Origin: Nostoc parmelioides FACHB-3921
GTDB taxonomy: Bacteria; Cyanobacteriota; Cyanobacteriia; Cyanobacteriales; Nostocaceae
DNA length: 40,665 nt
NCBI RefSeq assembly: GCF_014696625.1
Contig: NZ_JACJQL010000053.1
Coordinates: 1-40,665 of the forward strand
Direction: 5' to 3'
Shown here: in pieces, positions 14,899 through 25,300 of the stretch
Numbering within the stretch: the first letter of the stretch is position 1
Layout: each line of letters begins with the position of its first letter
The notes under the pieces: model-generated
Database searches by the model: none
The model's input: the letters and a program-made list of their open reading frames with translations, nothing else
What the model was told of the DNA's origin: nothing
Translations under genes and position numbers: made by a program

Positions 14899-17217
14899 TT
14901 AATCTTCGTTTTCAAACGCAGATAAGAGCGAGAATGGCAAACATCCAGGATTTTCCCTACTCCATGCCTCGGCTTCTGCAACGAGTACAGGACATTTTGA
15001 ATCAAGGTAAAATTGCATCTTGACTGTCTGTTTTAAGTGCGATCGCTCTTGAAAACTCAGTAACCGTCGTGTAATCAAGCAGTATTTCTTTACTGCTTTT
15101 TTAGCTTCAGATAACGCCTGTAACTGCAACTTGGTTATCTCCTTCAGTTCTACCAGCTCGTTGGTGACAATTTCTTTCTTATCGACAGTGGATATCCCAT
15201 GTTCGCACTTCAGACCCACAGTCACATCTGGCCACTGTTCCTCTAATGATTTAGAATCTGCATCTTGAACACTAATAGGGCTGTTTAATAAGTTTTGCTT
15301 ATCTAGTTTTAACGAGGTGCTGGGAGTAAAAAGGTATTTAAAATCCTGATCAGAATTATTTTGATTTAATAATTTAATATTTAAAGGAGCTGATAAATCA
15401 TTCAATCGGTTGTTATGGCTACTGGAAGTTTTTAAGGAATTCAAAGCTTTAGGATTTACAAATTCAGGGTCTGGATTTGCAGTTTGTGAATTTACAGATT
15501 CAGGGTGAGAAAATGAAACAATATCTGACTGCTGCACAGTCTCAGAAGTCCCAAAATCAGTAGCGCAAAAAGAATAAACTACTGGCAGCCAGCCTCTGCG
15601 GGCTGGTGCCAGTAGAAGAGGTTCAAATACCTTCATTAAGGGGGAATACCCGTAACCGTCGATTTGGCAAGGGTTTTGGTGTTTTGATTTTTGTTGTTGG
15701 CTCGTTTCTTTGTCTAAATACCCGTAACTTTCTATTTGACAAGGGTTTGAGCTATTTTCTGCCCAGGGGTCTTCTATATACCAGTTGGGATGCCATAGGT
15801 TTAAATTTTTCTGCATTGTCTCCATACTTGGGGACTGATTAAACTGTCGTTTACACTCGGCAATAATCTGTTGCGCTCTGGCTTTGACTCCGGCGGCTAA
15901 TCCTGTTTCTCTTTCGATGGCTTTTACTGCCGTGCTAATACGTTGTTGCGCTTGTTGACTGCGCTCTCTACTCTGTTGTCTGCGGCGGTCAATGGGGATG
16001 ATGTTGTTTAGTGGTTTATGACTCTTTTTGGTACCTGCTATTACTTCTGCATAGGTGTTGCTATATGTTTTTAGCCGCCGTTGGGGATAACTGGGATATG
16101 GTGTGTAATATTCGTGCCTGATTGTACACTCTACCCAATCTCTTACTTTGGCTTCGATTTCATGTTGATGTTGGCAATATTGGCTGTAACCAGGGGCTGA
16201 TGTGGCTGTGTTTACTGCGTACTTAACTAAGTTTTCTCCCTCTAATTCCAGAAATACTATGCCGTAATTTACGAAGATTGGTAATAATGTGTTTGTCTGT
16301 CCGGTTGCTGTCCACCCTGTGGCGATGATTGCTTCCCATTCACTACGCCATGCGTCTATTTTGCTGGTTTTTTGTTTGTCATATTTTGGTTTATGACGCT
16401 TTCTGGCTTTTTGACAGAATCTTTTGAGCTTGGTTAAGTCTTGGCGGCGTGCTGCGTGTTCGCAATGGGCTAGGAAGATGGCTACGTTGTTGCTGATGGG
16501 TTGTAGGTCATCATCTAGTAATAATGCTCCGCTTCCTGGCTGCATTGGGCAACGGATGGCGTTGTAGTTGGTGATTTCTGTTTTACTGTAGGATTTGACG
16601 TTGGGGAAGATTTCTAGGTGTCCTGGCTTTGGAATCAATCCTACACTTTTTAATTTCTGTTCTAGGGCGCAAGCTAGGTTGAAGGTGGGTAATTTTTCAT
16701 CAAACACCAGTATCAGGTGGTAGCCGCCGCTCCAGCTTGATTGAATGGGTACTATGCTGACTATGCCAATATCTTCCAGGGCTGATTTGATGTGCTTGAT
16801 GGATTCTGGATTATGGTATTTTCCTCCTTTGTCTAGGTCGATGATGGCGAAGTAGGTGGTGGTATCAAAGCGGATGCCTACTAATTGCTTTTCGTCTTGG
16901 TGCCATCTCCACAGTTGCGATGGGTGGAGGTAATAATCAATTGTTCGCCACTTTGGTTTGGAAGCAGACAAAGGTTTGTTATCTGAGGGTTGCTCCTGTG
17001 CCTTTGCTACAGCTAATTCCTGTGGTGGCAATTCCTGCTTATCGGGTAATTCGCTAACTATGGCTTTAAATGGATGCCAAAACAATTTAACGTATCGCTT
17101 CCCCAGCAAGTCTGGGGGCAAGTGAGGTTTGGTTTTCCTCTTGAAGTTTTTTAATGGCTTTAAACTTAATAAATCCGAATCTTGAGCAAATTGGTTTTGG
17201 TTATCTGAAATGGACAT
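14899..17217 (-). CDS. Primase-like plasmid replication protein (archaeo-eukaryotic primase fold)
   Basis: The product is 772 aa. Residues ~105-215 carry the three AEP/PrimPol motifs: hhhDhD (FAIIDLDKGG, D127 and D129), SGGYHLIL (H167) and LEIFPNV (E202). This supports a DNA-dependent primase or primase-polymerase for plasmid replication. The middle is rich in Arg, Gln and Lys, and the C-terminal third is low-complexity, with two NPCQI-[ED]-x-YGY segments and a charged helical end. No helicase Walker motifs were found, so host helicase may be needed. It faces away from the 1.1-kb gene-free region 17218-18351, the likely origin. The replication role is inferred from motifs and position; a TOTE-like or accessory role is possible. 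Confidence 0.7.
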   Translation of the reverse strand: MSISDNQNQFAQDSDLLSLKPLKNFKRKTKPHLPPDLLGKRYVKLFWHPFKAIVSELPDKQELPPQELAVAKAQEQPSDNKPLSASKPKWRTIDYYLHPSQLWRWHQDEKQLVGIRFDTTTYFAIIDLDKGGKYHNPESIKHIKSALEDIGIVSIVPIQSSWSGGYHLILVFDEKLPTFNLACALEQKLKSVGLIPKPGHLEIFPNVKSYSKTEITNYNAIRCPMQPGSGALLLDDDLQPISNNVAIFLAHCEHAARRQDLTKLKRFCQKARKRHKPKYDKQKTSKIDAWRSEWEAIIATGWTATGQTNTLLPIFVNYGIVFLELEGENLVKYAVNTATSAPGYSQYCQHQHEIEAKVRDWVECTIRHEYYTPYPSYPQRRLKTYSNTYAEVIAGTKKSHKPLNNIIPIDRRRQQSRERSQQAQQRISTAVKAIERETGLAAGVKARAQQIIAECKRQFNQSPSMETMQKNLNLWHPNWYIEDPWAENSSNPCQIESYGYLDKETSQQQKSKHQNPCQIDGYGYSPLMKVFEPLLLAPARRGWLPVVYSFCATDFGTSETVQQSDIVSFSHPESVNSQTANPDPEFVNPKALNSLKTSSSHNNRLNDLSAPLNIKLLNQNNSDQDFKYLFTPSTSLKLDKQNLLNSPISVQDADSKSLEEQWPDVTVGLKCEHGISTVDKKEIVTNELVELKEITKLQLQALSEAKKAVKKYCLITRRLLSFQERSHLKQTVKMQFYLDSKCPVLVAEAEAWSRENPGCLPFSLLSAFENED
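15645..15748 (-). repeat. In-frame duplication inside the primase-like gene
   Basis: Two ~32-bp direct repeats (15645-15676 and 15717-15748) share AATACCCGTAAC, ATTTG and CAAGGGTTT. On the coding strand each encodes NPCQI-[ED]-x-YGY. The unit spacing is 72 bp, a multiple of three, so the frame is kept. It is a short repeat insertion or tandem duplication within the low-complexity part of the protein. Confidence 0.7.
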
Positions 17218-18351
17218 GAAGCTACCCTGATGTAATTGGTGAACATCAGGTAGTCAGCTAGTTATTTTTGGCTAAACAGAGACTAATAACCTAGAACGAA
17301 AATAATGTTAATAATTTTAAGTTGGTTGGATGGTTTACCCAACTTACTGAGACGATTACCGTCGTCTTGCGATCGCTGGATTGGCGTTTTGGTAGCATCC
17401 ATGTAGAAACTTACGCTATGACAAACTTTGCTTAAAAGAGAACCTGGCTAGCAGTTTTTGAATGAGCTAAAACCCTTATTCTCTCGTTAAAAGGTTATTT
17501 GACTTTACCTAAATACAAACTCTAGGCAATGTTTAACGATTCCTAGACAGCTTGTTATGTCTGCTTTCTAGCCTTAGCTAAGTTTCTGTACGATTGCTAC
17601 GAAAACGCCCATTCTAGGCTTTTAGTCTTGACTGTTGAGACAAGCACCTAGTAGACTACCCAACTTTTTTTGGGAGTTGCAACGCTCTTTGAGAAGTCAA
17701 AAGTGGTGAATTCGTTAAATAGGGCATATTTCCTCCAATTTTGGGTTATTCAGGCGTTTGGAGGAGGTTTTCCGCGTTTGCGCGCAACTTACTACATCAG
17801 CTTGCCATTAAAATCTAATTTCAGTATTTTTTAGATTTTTTTAAAATATTGGCAATTTTTAGACTAAAAGATGCACAACTGCACACAACTTGTTATAAGA
17901 TGTGTGTAGCACAAAGCGGAGCTATCTCTTGCTAAAACTCAAACAGTGGTTTCTAGCTTCCCCAAGCCTCACTGTCTAGGTTCTTTGAGATATAACCTCT
18001 CCGTTGGAATATTTAATTAGTAGGGCAGAATTCGCTATTTTTAGCGTTTCTGCCCTCTAATAATTTTCGTGCATATACAACCCCCTGTGTATACTATTTT
18101 TTACAAGAGCGTGGATCATAATGATGAGCGCAAGCAAAGTTGACTAGTAACACGATTTACCTGTCAGTTATCTGGTTGTGCTTTAAACAAAACCAATGCA
18201 ACCATCATACTATTGCCTGGAAGCTAAGAAACCATAAAATTGTATTCTTTCATCATTCCAAACCCCACTTCAGTGACACCTGATTCAACATATTAGCCAC
18301 ATTGCCCAATAATTCTCCTTTTTTACTTGAGCATACAGATTCCCAGAAATT
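17218..18351. other. 1.1-kb gene-free region: candidate replication origin/control region
   Basis: No convincing gene. It lies between the start of the primase-like gene (minus) and a small plus-strand operon, so it must hold divergent promoters. It has a HIP1 octamer (17369-17376), CTCCAA/TTGGAG arms around 17734-17764, GC-rich TTTGCGCGCAA near 17774, and AT-rich runs around 17810-17860. An imperfect CACACA...TGTGTG arrangement lies near 17882-17908. A 39-codon minus-strand ORF (17283-17402) is open before the primase gene, but nothing supports translation. No clean iterons were seen. Origin function is inferred from position alone. Confidence 0.4.
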
Positions 18352-18480
18352 ATGAAGCAAAGAGTACACTATGTCAAGAAAGTTTCATACAACTATGAAG
18401 ATGTCACATATGAAGATGTCACATATGAATTAAAGTTGGATGACACAAGCATTGACTTGCAGTTGAGTTCAAGTAGCTAG
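18352..18480 (+). CDS. Small 42-aa protein with tandem YEDVT repeat
   Basis: The ORF begins MKQRVHYVKKVSYNYEDV and ends in SSSS. A perfect 15-bp tandem repeat (18394-18408, 18409-18423) encodes YEDVTYEDVTYE. It sits six bases before the HTH gene in the same direction, as expected for a two-gene operon, but no strong ribosome-binding site is seen. The amphipathic strand-like composition (alternating charged and hydrophobic residues) looks like a real protein. Function unknown; it could be the partner of the HTH protein. Confidence 0.5.
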   Translation: MKQRVHYVKKVSYNYEDVTYEDVTYELKLDDTSIDLQLSSSS

Positions 18481-18486
18481 GTAAAA

Positions 18487-18900
18487 ATGTGGGAAGCTAT
18501 AGTTTTACGCCAGATCATGTCTGAGTTCAATATCTCCGGTGCTGAACTGTCACGGCAATCGGGGGTATCCTACCAACAGATCAGCAAGTTTCGAGGTGGT
18601 AATGAAATATCTCGGGCCAATTTTGTCAAAATTGTCAATGCTCTCCCAGAAAAAGCTAGGCTTTGGTACTTGAGTTTGGTATTTAACGTAAATGCCGATC
18701 TGGAATCAAAGTTTCAACTGACTGTGCTTGAAACAAAGTGTCTGATACAAGAACTAGCACAAACACTTCAGATTGAAATGAAGGAATCACCACCCAAATC
18801 TTCAGCAGATAACATAGCTGCTGTTAGGGTACAAATTGATGAGTTAAAGGAAATGCTTTCTCAGCGTCAAACTGATAATATATCCGAAAATGTTGAATAG
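18487..18900 (+). CDS. Cro/C1-type HTH protein
   Basis: The 137-aa protein has an N-terminal helix-turn-helix: LRQIMSEFNISGAELSRQSG, then VSYQQISKFRGG and ISRANFVKIVNAL, typical of XRE-family repressors. The following ~70 residues are helical, with no enzymatic motif. Located beside the candidate origin region and a 42-aa upstream ORF, it may control copy number or the divergent replication gene. Confident for HTH, role inferred. Confidence 0.8.
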   Translation: MWEAIVLRQIMSEFNISGAELSRQSGVSYQQISKFRGGNEISRANFVKIVNALPEKARLWYLSLVFNVNADLESKFQLTVLETKCLIQELAQTLQIEMKESPPKSSADNIAAVRVQIDELKEMLSQRQTDNISENVE

Positions 18901-19019
18901 AAAGTACTAGGAATCAGACAAAATTACCTTAAAAATGTTCAATTCCTGTGGAAGTTACTACAAGTGTTTGAAGTAAGCTTTCACTCCTGCTATATAGAGA
19001 GTAGCGTCAACTTTTATCC

Positions 19020-21110
19020 CTACATAGTACTTTGTAACTTAGCAATTAATTGTTGACGCTCACCCTGAGTCAGATGTATTGCCATCTGAAGCAAATCATC
19101 CACCTCCAAATTCAAAGGTAACTTTTTGCCCTGCTGCTCAGAAGGAGTAAATAAATGTTGAGCGATCGCTTCTTCAATCGGTTGACGTTTTTCTAGGGGA
19201 GTACAACGTTCATACATATCTCGCAGCGTCTTGAGAGAATGACCCATAGCATAAGCCAACGAACCCAACTCAGAGTCGGATAAACCGACCTGAAGACCCC
19301 AAGTAGCCCAAACATAACGCATAATATGGGGAGAAATCCGCTTTTTAATCAGACGGAAAGAGCTAGTTTCAAAGACTTGAGAAAAAGACGAACCAGTATT
19401 GGGCAGACCAGACTTTGGTGCCACAAATACATATCCCCAAGTCCAAATTGGCGAGTGACCATCCCTAGGTATCGAACAAAAATCATGGGGTTCAAAATTA
19501 ATTCTGCCACTACTTAACCAGCGACCACGACGACCTTGCAACTCTGGTTGCCACCAATCATAAACCTGTTGATTGTTATACCCTTGTGAAATCCACCATC
19601 CATATAAGAAACGCTCAATGTAATCGTAGAAACAATGACCATCCTCAAATTTGAGATTAGGGAGAATAATTGATTGCTTACCGTAGGTTTTTTTAGTTTT
19701 ATATTTCCTTGTATCTATCACCCAAATCCCTTGTGGATAGTAATGATTTTCATGCTGATACGTAAAATAAAGGTAATTATCGATAACCATACCGTTATAT
19801 TTACGTTCTCTTTGATGATCTGGAGGTAAAGGTTGGTACAGACCATCCGGTGGTATATCTTCAGGTCGTTCGATGGGACAAGACAGGGCAATTTTTAATT
19901 CTCGGTATTCTTCTTGGCGGCGCGCTGGCAAATAAGATAACAATGCCCACTTGAGATAGCATTGAAAACTGCGGACAATTGACCAGCTAGGACGGAAATC
20001 GCCACGCTTATTCCTGGGTCTGCACTCAAGACGTAACGGTTCAACAACTTTGTCTTGAAGAAATTTTAGTGCTGTCTGTCCTACAGGAACATTAGGCCAT
20101 CTTTTACTCCAATCAGAAACAGATTGTCTACTACTACGCCATTCTTCTAACTCGGCGGCGATGGCGTTGGAATAATAAGCAATTGTACTAAAAATAGGGA
20201 TAAGTTGATAATCAGCATCATTTTCAACTTGATGTGCATAGAGAAATTTAGCCAAAGCTAAAATGGCAGTAATTTTGCCCATACGTGTAAATGGGCTAAC
20301 AGCCGAGTTAAAATTTCTCAGAAATTGAAAATAATGACACACAAGTTGCTCAAGAGCAGTTTTACTTTGATGCCATAATTTCTTTTGCTGTAAAGGAGTC
20401 AAATTTTCTAACTGTTCTTCAGAGATGAAGCTCACAATTGATTCTAAGCTCAACTCATGCACTGGCACATTTTGAAAGCGATGTAAAAATCCCAAAAGCA
20501 GCCGAATGTTTTTCAGATATTCATTAGCAGTTGATTTCTCAACAGGCTTGATGATTCTGCCCGGATATTCGGGGTCGGTCAAATATGACTTAAATTGCCT
20601 TAGTTGTTGTTGGAGATGTGGTGACATCTCTTGATATTTGAGCGCATATTGGCGATAAATAGCTTTACGGTTTGTCAGTTTAAAATCTGCCAAAGCACCA
20701 TTTTGATTTTTCATAGAAGGGGTGCATTCCTCCTGAAACTTAGCCCCACGAGAACCAGTCCACCAAGGACGTTCTGCGACCCTAGTTAAAAATTGTTCAA
20801 GGCGACTGCCATAAGTATTACGACTAGCCTGGGATACATTGTTTTTTTCAAATGATTTTTGAAGATTCTGTCGTAATTTCAGTAAATCCTTAATTTTCAG
20901 AGTTTTCAGAAATTGTTCAGCCTTTTTAATGTCATCAGCAGTCATCTTCCGTCCTGAATAAGTTCTTTGGAAGCCAAATTCAGAGAGTGCGTGATGGAAG
21001 ATAGCAGTACGTAATTCATTAATGATTCTTTGTGCTTTTTCTCCCTCATTCATTCTCAAATATTCTTCATCCTCTTGTAGAACTTCCCATACATTATTTG
21101 GTTTGTCCAT
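19020..21110 (-). CDS. Large tyrosine recombinase/integrase-like protein
   Basis: The 696-aa product is about twice the usual integrase length. A helical N-terminal half (~1-370) likely binds DNA. The catalytic C-terminal half has an Arg in LPARRQEEYREL, a Lys in DTRKYKTKKTYGK, HxxR in SPHIMRYVWATWG, a second His in AMGHSLKTL, and Tyr in RDMYERCTP. All tyrosine-recombinase positions seem present. Similar large proteins occur on cyanobacterial plasmids. It may act in mobility or multimer resolution alongside the smaller enzyme at 1227. The gene is downstream of and convergent with the HTH gene and follows the ribbon-helix-helix gene on the same strand. Confidence 0.8.
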   Translation of the reverse strand: MDKPNNVWEVLQEDEEYLRMNEGEKAQRIINELRTAIFHHALSEFGFQRTYSGRKMTADDIKKAEQFLKTLKIKDLLKLRQNLQKSFEKNNVSQASRNTYGSRLEQFLTRVAERPWWTGSRGAKFQEECTPSMKNQNGALADFKLTNRKAIYRQYALKYQEMSPHLQQQLRQFKSYLTDPEYPGRIIKPVEKSTANEYLKNIRLLLGFLHRFQNVPVHELSLESIVSFISEEQLENLTPLQQKKLWHQSKTALEQLVCHYFQFLRNFNSAVSPFTRMGKITAILALAKFLYAHQVENDADYQLIPIFSTIAYYSNAIAAELEEWRSSRQSVSDWSKRWPNVPVGQTALKFLQDKVVEPLRLECRPRNKRGDFRPSWSIVRSFQCYLKWALLSYLPARRQEEYRELKIALSCPIERPEDIPPDGLYQPLPPDHQRERKYNGMVIDNYLYFTYQHENHYYPQGIWVIDTRKYKTKKTYGKQSIILPNLKFEDGHCFYDYIERFLYGWWISQGYNNQQVYDWWQPELQGRRGRWLSSGRINFEPHDFCSIPRDGHSPIWTWGYVFVAPKSGLPNTGSSFSQVFETSSFRLIKKRISPHIMRYVWATWGLQVGLSDSELGSLAYAMGHSLKTLRDMYERCTPLEKRQPIEEAIAQHLFTPSEQQGKKLPLNLEVDDLLQMAIHLTQGERQQLIAKLQSTM

Positions 21111-21541
21111 AATAAATATCTCCAGATATTATTTCTAAAAAGATGAGTTAAACTAGGTAATATTTAAGAGCTATATAGAATCGATATCTGCTTTTTGATG
21201 ATTAGCATTATATATTGATATTTATTAATAAACAGCCTTGACGTAGTAGAATTAACGCTTTTTTTCTCAAAGATGAGTCATTTATATATAAAACCTGAAA
21301 ATATGACATAGTAAAGGTTTAAGGTAGATTCAAACAGGTTTTATATAATAAATAAATTCTCATTCTTCAATAAATACTTGGTATTAAATAAATCCTAAAC
21401 GTCTATGCCTTATCATTTATTAAGCAAATATCAAATCCTAAAACTCTTGAGATTTGGTTTTCCGAAAATATGCAGCTATTATTTAATAGCTCAGGGTAAT
21501 CAAGAAGTGTCAAACATGAGTCATACCGAAGAATTATTAGC
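21111..21541. other. AT-rich intergenic region with a 13-base inverted repeat
   Basis: No gene is seen. Inverted arms TATATAAAACCTG (21285-21297) and its complement (21335-21347) flank 37 bases, and the motif AGATGAGT occurs twice nearby. It lies between the ribbon-helix-helix gene and the large recombinase gene, both on the minus strand, so it probably contains the recombinase promoter and a possible operator or recombination site. Confidence 0.4.
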
Positions 21542-21817
21542 CTAAGCATCTATATCTTGGAGGCGGATAATAGACCTACCTATCCGCTCTAAAAATTCAC
21601 TGCGAGAAATCATATAATCACGGCTGATTTTGTCTATTCCTGCTAAGGCCGTAGGGGTTAAGCTAACAGAAACAATTTTTTTGAGTTCATCATATGTTTC
21701 TGGTTGACCGCGCATTGACTTCAAACCTGGGCGAACAATTTTGTTTTCTCGTGGCTCACGTTGTCTAAAGTTTTGATTGTTAGCTTGACCCCGATTATTT
21801 TTCCTTCCTCTTGGCAT
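21542..21817 (-). CDS. Ribbon-helix-helix (CopG-like) DNA-binding protein
   Basis: The 91-aa protein has a basic, disordered N-terminal ~45 residues rich in Arg, Asn and Gln, then VSVSLTPTALAGIDKIS and YMISRSEFLERIGR. These fit a beta strand followed by two helices of the RHH fold. It is likely a small transcriptional regulator on this plasmid, perhaps for the recombinase gene downstream on the same strand. Confidence 0.75.
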   Translation of the reverse strand: MPRGRKNNRGQANNQNFRQREPRENKIVRPGLKSMRGQPETYDELKKIVSVSLTPTALAGIDKISRDYMISRSEFLERIGRSIIRLQDIDA

Positions 21818-22300
21818 AACTTCTCTTCATTATTCAACAGGTTTCATTATGAAGTACTTGATAGCTATCGCTATAAAAACGCAAAAAGCCACACATCCAT
21901 ATGGTTGGTGGCTCGGTTTGGAGCTTCTAAAATAAATTTTTTGCTCTGTAATATGGTCTATTATATTAAGTTTTTACTTAATGGCAAGGCTAGATTGACT
22001 AAATGATATTTATCAGCAAATTATTCCTTATATATGTCTATACAAATGTCTAGATGATTTTTGTTTTATAAAAAATCTCAATAAATCTTCGTGTAGAAAA
22101 TAATATCAACCCCTATCTGCCGAAAATCTGGATTAGTCAACTTAATGATTGTCATAGCCTTAAATATTTGGCTAGATTTCTGAAAAACGAATCCTCAGCA
22201 ATCAAGCATTCTTGATTGTACATTACGTAATAATCTGTTAAAAAGATATTAAGCAAGTAGTCATATACACCGTAAGGCTCTCAGGAGAAAGACTGACACA
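21818..22300. other. Intergenic region upstream of hsdR
   Basis: AT-rich and without a supported gene; an 81-codon plus-strand ORF here has no family resemblance and no ribosome-binding site. It must contain divergent promoters for the ribbon-helix-helix gene and hsdR. An AGGAG sits about 15 bases before the hsdR ATG. Confidence 0.4.
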
Positions 22301-25300
22301 ATGTTAGTATCACCAAACTTTGGATTTCTAAAAATCCATGACCCGCAACTGGTGCGACTGGGAGCTTTAGCAGAAAGATATTTTACTGATGACCCTAACA
22401 CCTGCCTCATCAAACTGCGTCAGTTTGGTGAACTCCTAGCGCAACTGATAGCCGCGCAGGTGGGGATGTACGACTATGAAGCACGGCAAATTGATTTGAT
22501 GCGTCGCTTGCGGGATAAAGGCATCCTCAAAGGTAAAGTATATGACTTGTTTGACCAATTACGTCTAGTTGGCAATGATGCCACACACGCCTTTGCAGAT
22601 GACCAAAGAACTGCCCTCAGTAACCTAAAATATGCACGTCAACTAGGAATATGGTTTCATCGGGTTAATACCAAAAATCCCGATTTTAACCCTGGCCCTT
22701 TTATTCCACCTCAAGACCCAGCCAGAGAAACCCAAGCACTCCAACAAGAATTAGCACAGTTACGGACTGAGTTACAAGCCAGTCGTACCGCCGCAGAACT
22801 CGCACAAATTGCCGCAGAACAGGAAGCACAGCGTCGCATATCTGCCCAAGAACTAGCTAAAGAAGCAGAAGCACAAAAACAAACAGCTTTAGATCACCTT
22901 GCGGCAATTCAAGCTATAGCCCAAACTCAATCAGTACAAACAATTCAAGAAACCATCCAGCGATCGCAACAAGCAGGGGAAAATATTGACCTGGATGAAC
23001 GGGAAACCCGCCGCCTCATCGATGCTCAACTACGGGCAGCTGGTTGGGAGGTAGACTCAGAACAGCTTACTTATAGTAATGGCATTCGTCCCCAAAAGGC
23101 GAAAAATTTAGCGATCGCAGAATGGCCTACAAATGATGGACGCGCTGATTATGTTTTCTTTGTTGGACTTCAGGTAATGGCTGTAGTCGAAGCTAAACGC
23201 AAAAGAACTGATGTTTATGCTGCCATTGACCAAGCCAAGCGTTATAGTCGCGGCTACAAAATTCAAGGTAATGAAATCCTACCCGGTGGCCCCTGGGGTG
23301 AATATCAAGTCCCCTTTGTCTTCGCCACCAACGGACGGGAATTTTTACGACAGTTGCAAACCAAAAGCGGTATATGGTTCTGTGATGTCCGCCGTCCTGA
23401 AAATATCCGCCGTCCCCTGACCACTTGGTACAAACCAGAAGCTTTTATTGATGCCCTTAACCAAGACTTTGATAAAGCACATGAACTGCTTGCCGAAGAA
23501 GGCTTTAACTATAACTTGCAACTGCGTGATTACCAAATTAAAGCCATTCAAACAGTTGAAGCCAGATTAGCCCAAGGTGCAAGGGAACTATTACTGGCAA
23601 TGGCAACGGGGACAGGTAAAACTAAAACCTGCCTTATCCTGGTTTATCGTCTCCTTAAAACCAAACGTTTCCGCCGTGTTCTTTTTCTGGTAGACCGCAC
23701 AGCATTAGGAGAACAAACAGGTAATGTTTTTAAAGAAACACGAGTAGAAAATCTCCAAACTTTTGCTGACATCTTTGATATCAAAGAATTAGGTGAAGCA
23801 ATACTAGATAGAGATACTAAAGTTCACATTGACACTGTGCAAGCATTTGTCAAACGTATCCTTTACCCAGGCGATAACACAGATATTCCCACGGCTGACC
23901 AGTATGATTGCATTGTCGTGGATGAATGCCACAGAGGATATTTACTAGATAGGGAATTAAGCGATTCAGAACTTACCTTCCGCGACTTTAACGATTACAT
24001 TTCTAAATATCGCCGCGTTCTCGACCATTTTGATGCAGTAAAAATTGGACTAACCGCCACTCCAGCACTGCATACTACTCAAATATTTGGTCAACCTGTT
24101 TACCAATATACTTACAAAGAAGCGGTCATTGACGGCCACCTCATCGACTGTGAACCCCCCATCCGCATAGTTACAGCCCTTAGTGAAGATGGCATGATGT
24201 GGCAGCCAGGGGAAGAAATGGAATATTTTGACCCCATCACAGGCACAATTAATTTAGTTCATGCCCCGGATGAAGTCAAACTTGAGGTAGAACAGTTTAA
24301 TCGGCAAGTTATTACCGAGGAATTTAATCGAGTCATCTGTGAATTTTTAGCAGCAAATATTGACCCATCACTGCCAGGAAAAACTTTAATATTTTGTGTG
24401 AAAGATGATCATGCTGATATTGTTGTTAACTTATTAAAACAAGCCTTGATTGACCAGTATGGCAGTGTGGAAGATGATGCAGTTATCAAAATTACTGGCA
24501 AGGCTGATAAACCATTACAATTAATCCGCCGCTTTAAAAACGAAGCTAATCCGAAAATTGCAGTCACAGTAGACTTATTAACCACTGGCATTGATGTCCC
24601 AGAAATCTGCAACTTAGTATTTATTCGGCGGGTGAACTCGCGCATCCTTTACGAACAAATGTTAGGACGGGCAACCCGACGCTGTGATGAGATTAAAAAA
24701 GAAGTTTTCTACATTTATGATGCTGTGAATTTATATGCAGCCCTGTCTCCTCTCTCCACGATGAAACCAGTGGCGGTTAATCCCAAGATTTCGTTTACCC
24801 AATTGGTGGAAGAATTAAATACAGTCAATGACAGCACTGCTGCGGCTACCATTGTTGACCAACTTTTAGCCAAACTGCAACGCCAGCAGAGGAAGTTAGG
24901 GGATAGCAACCGAGATAGTATTGAAGCCGCAGCCGGGATGCCAATGGCAGATATGATTAACCACCTGCGCCAAAGTGACCCCCAACAACTCAAGGAATGG
25001 TTTAAGCAACGGGCAAGCATCGCACAAATGTTAGATGCTAGAGATGGTGGTAGACAACCGATACTAATTTCTCATCATGCTGATGAACTGCGACGGGTAG
25101 AAAGGGGTTATGGTAATGCCCAAAAACCTGAAGATTATTTAGATAGTTTTGGGGCTTATTTACGGGAGAACATTAATAAGATTCCAGCTTTGATAGTTGT
25201 AACTACCCGTCCCCGTGAATTGACTAGGGCGCAGTTAAAGGAATTGCGGTTGATGCTTGACCTTGCTGGATATTCAGAAAAAACATTGCAGGTAGCATGG

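Noticed and set aside
17283..17402. 39-codon minus-strand ORF before the primase-like gene
   Set aside because: No ribosome-binding site or recognisable motif; could be chance.
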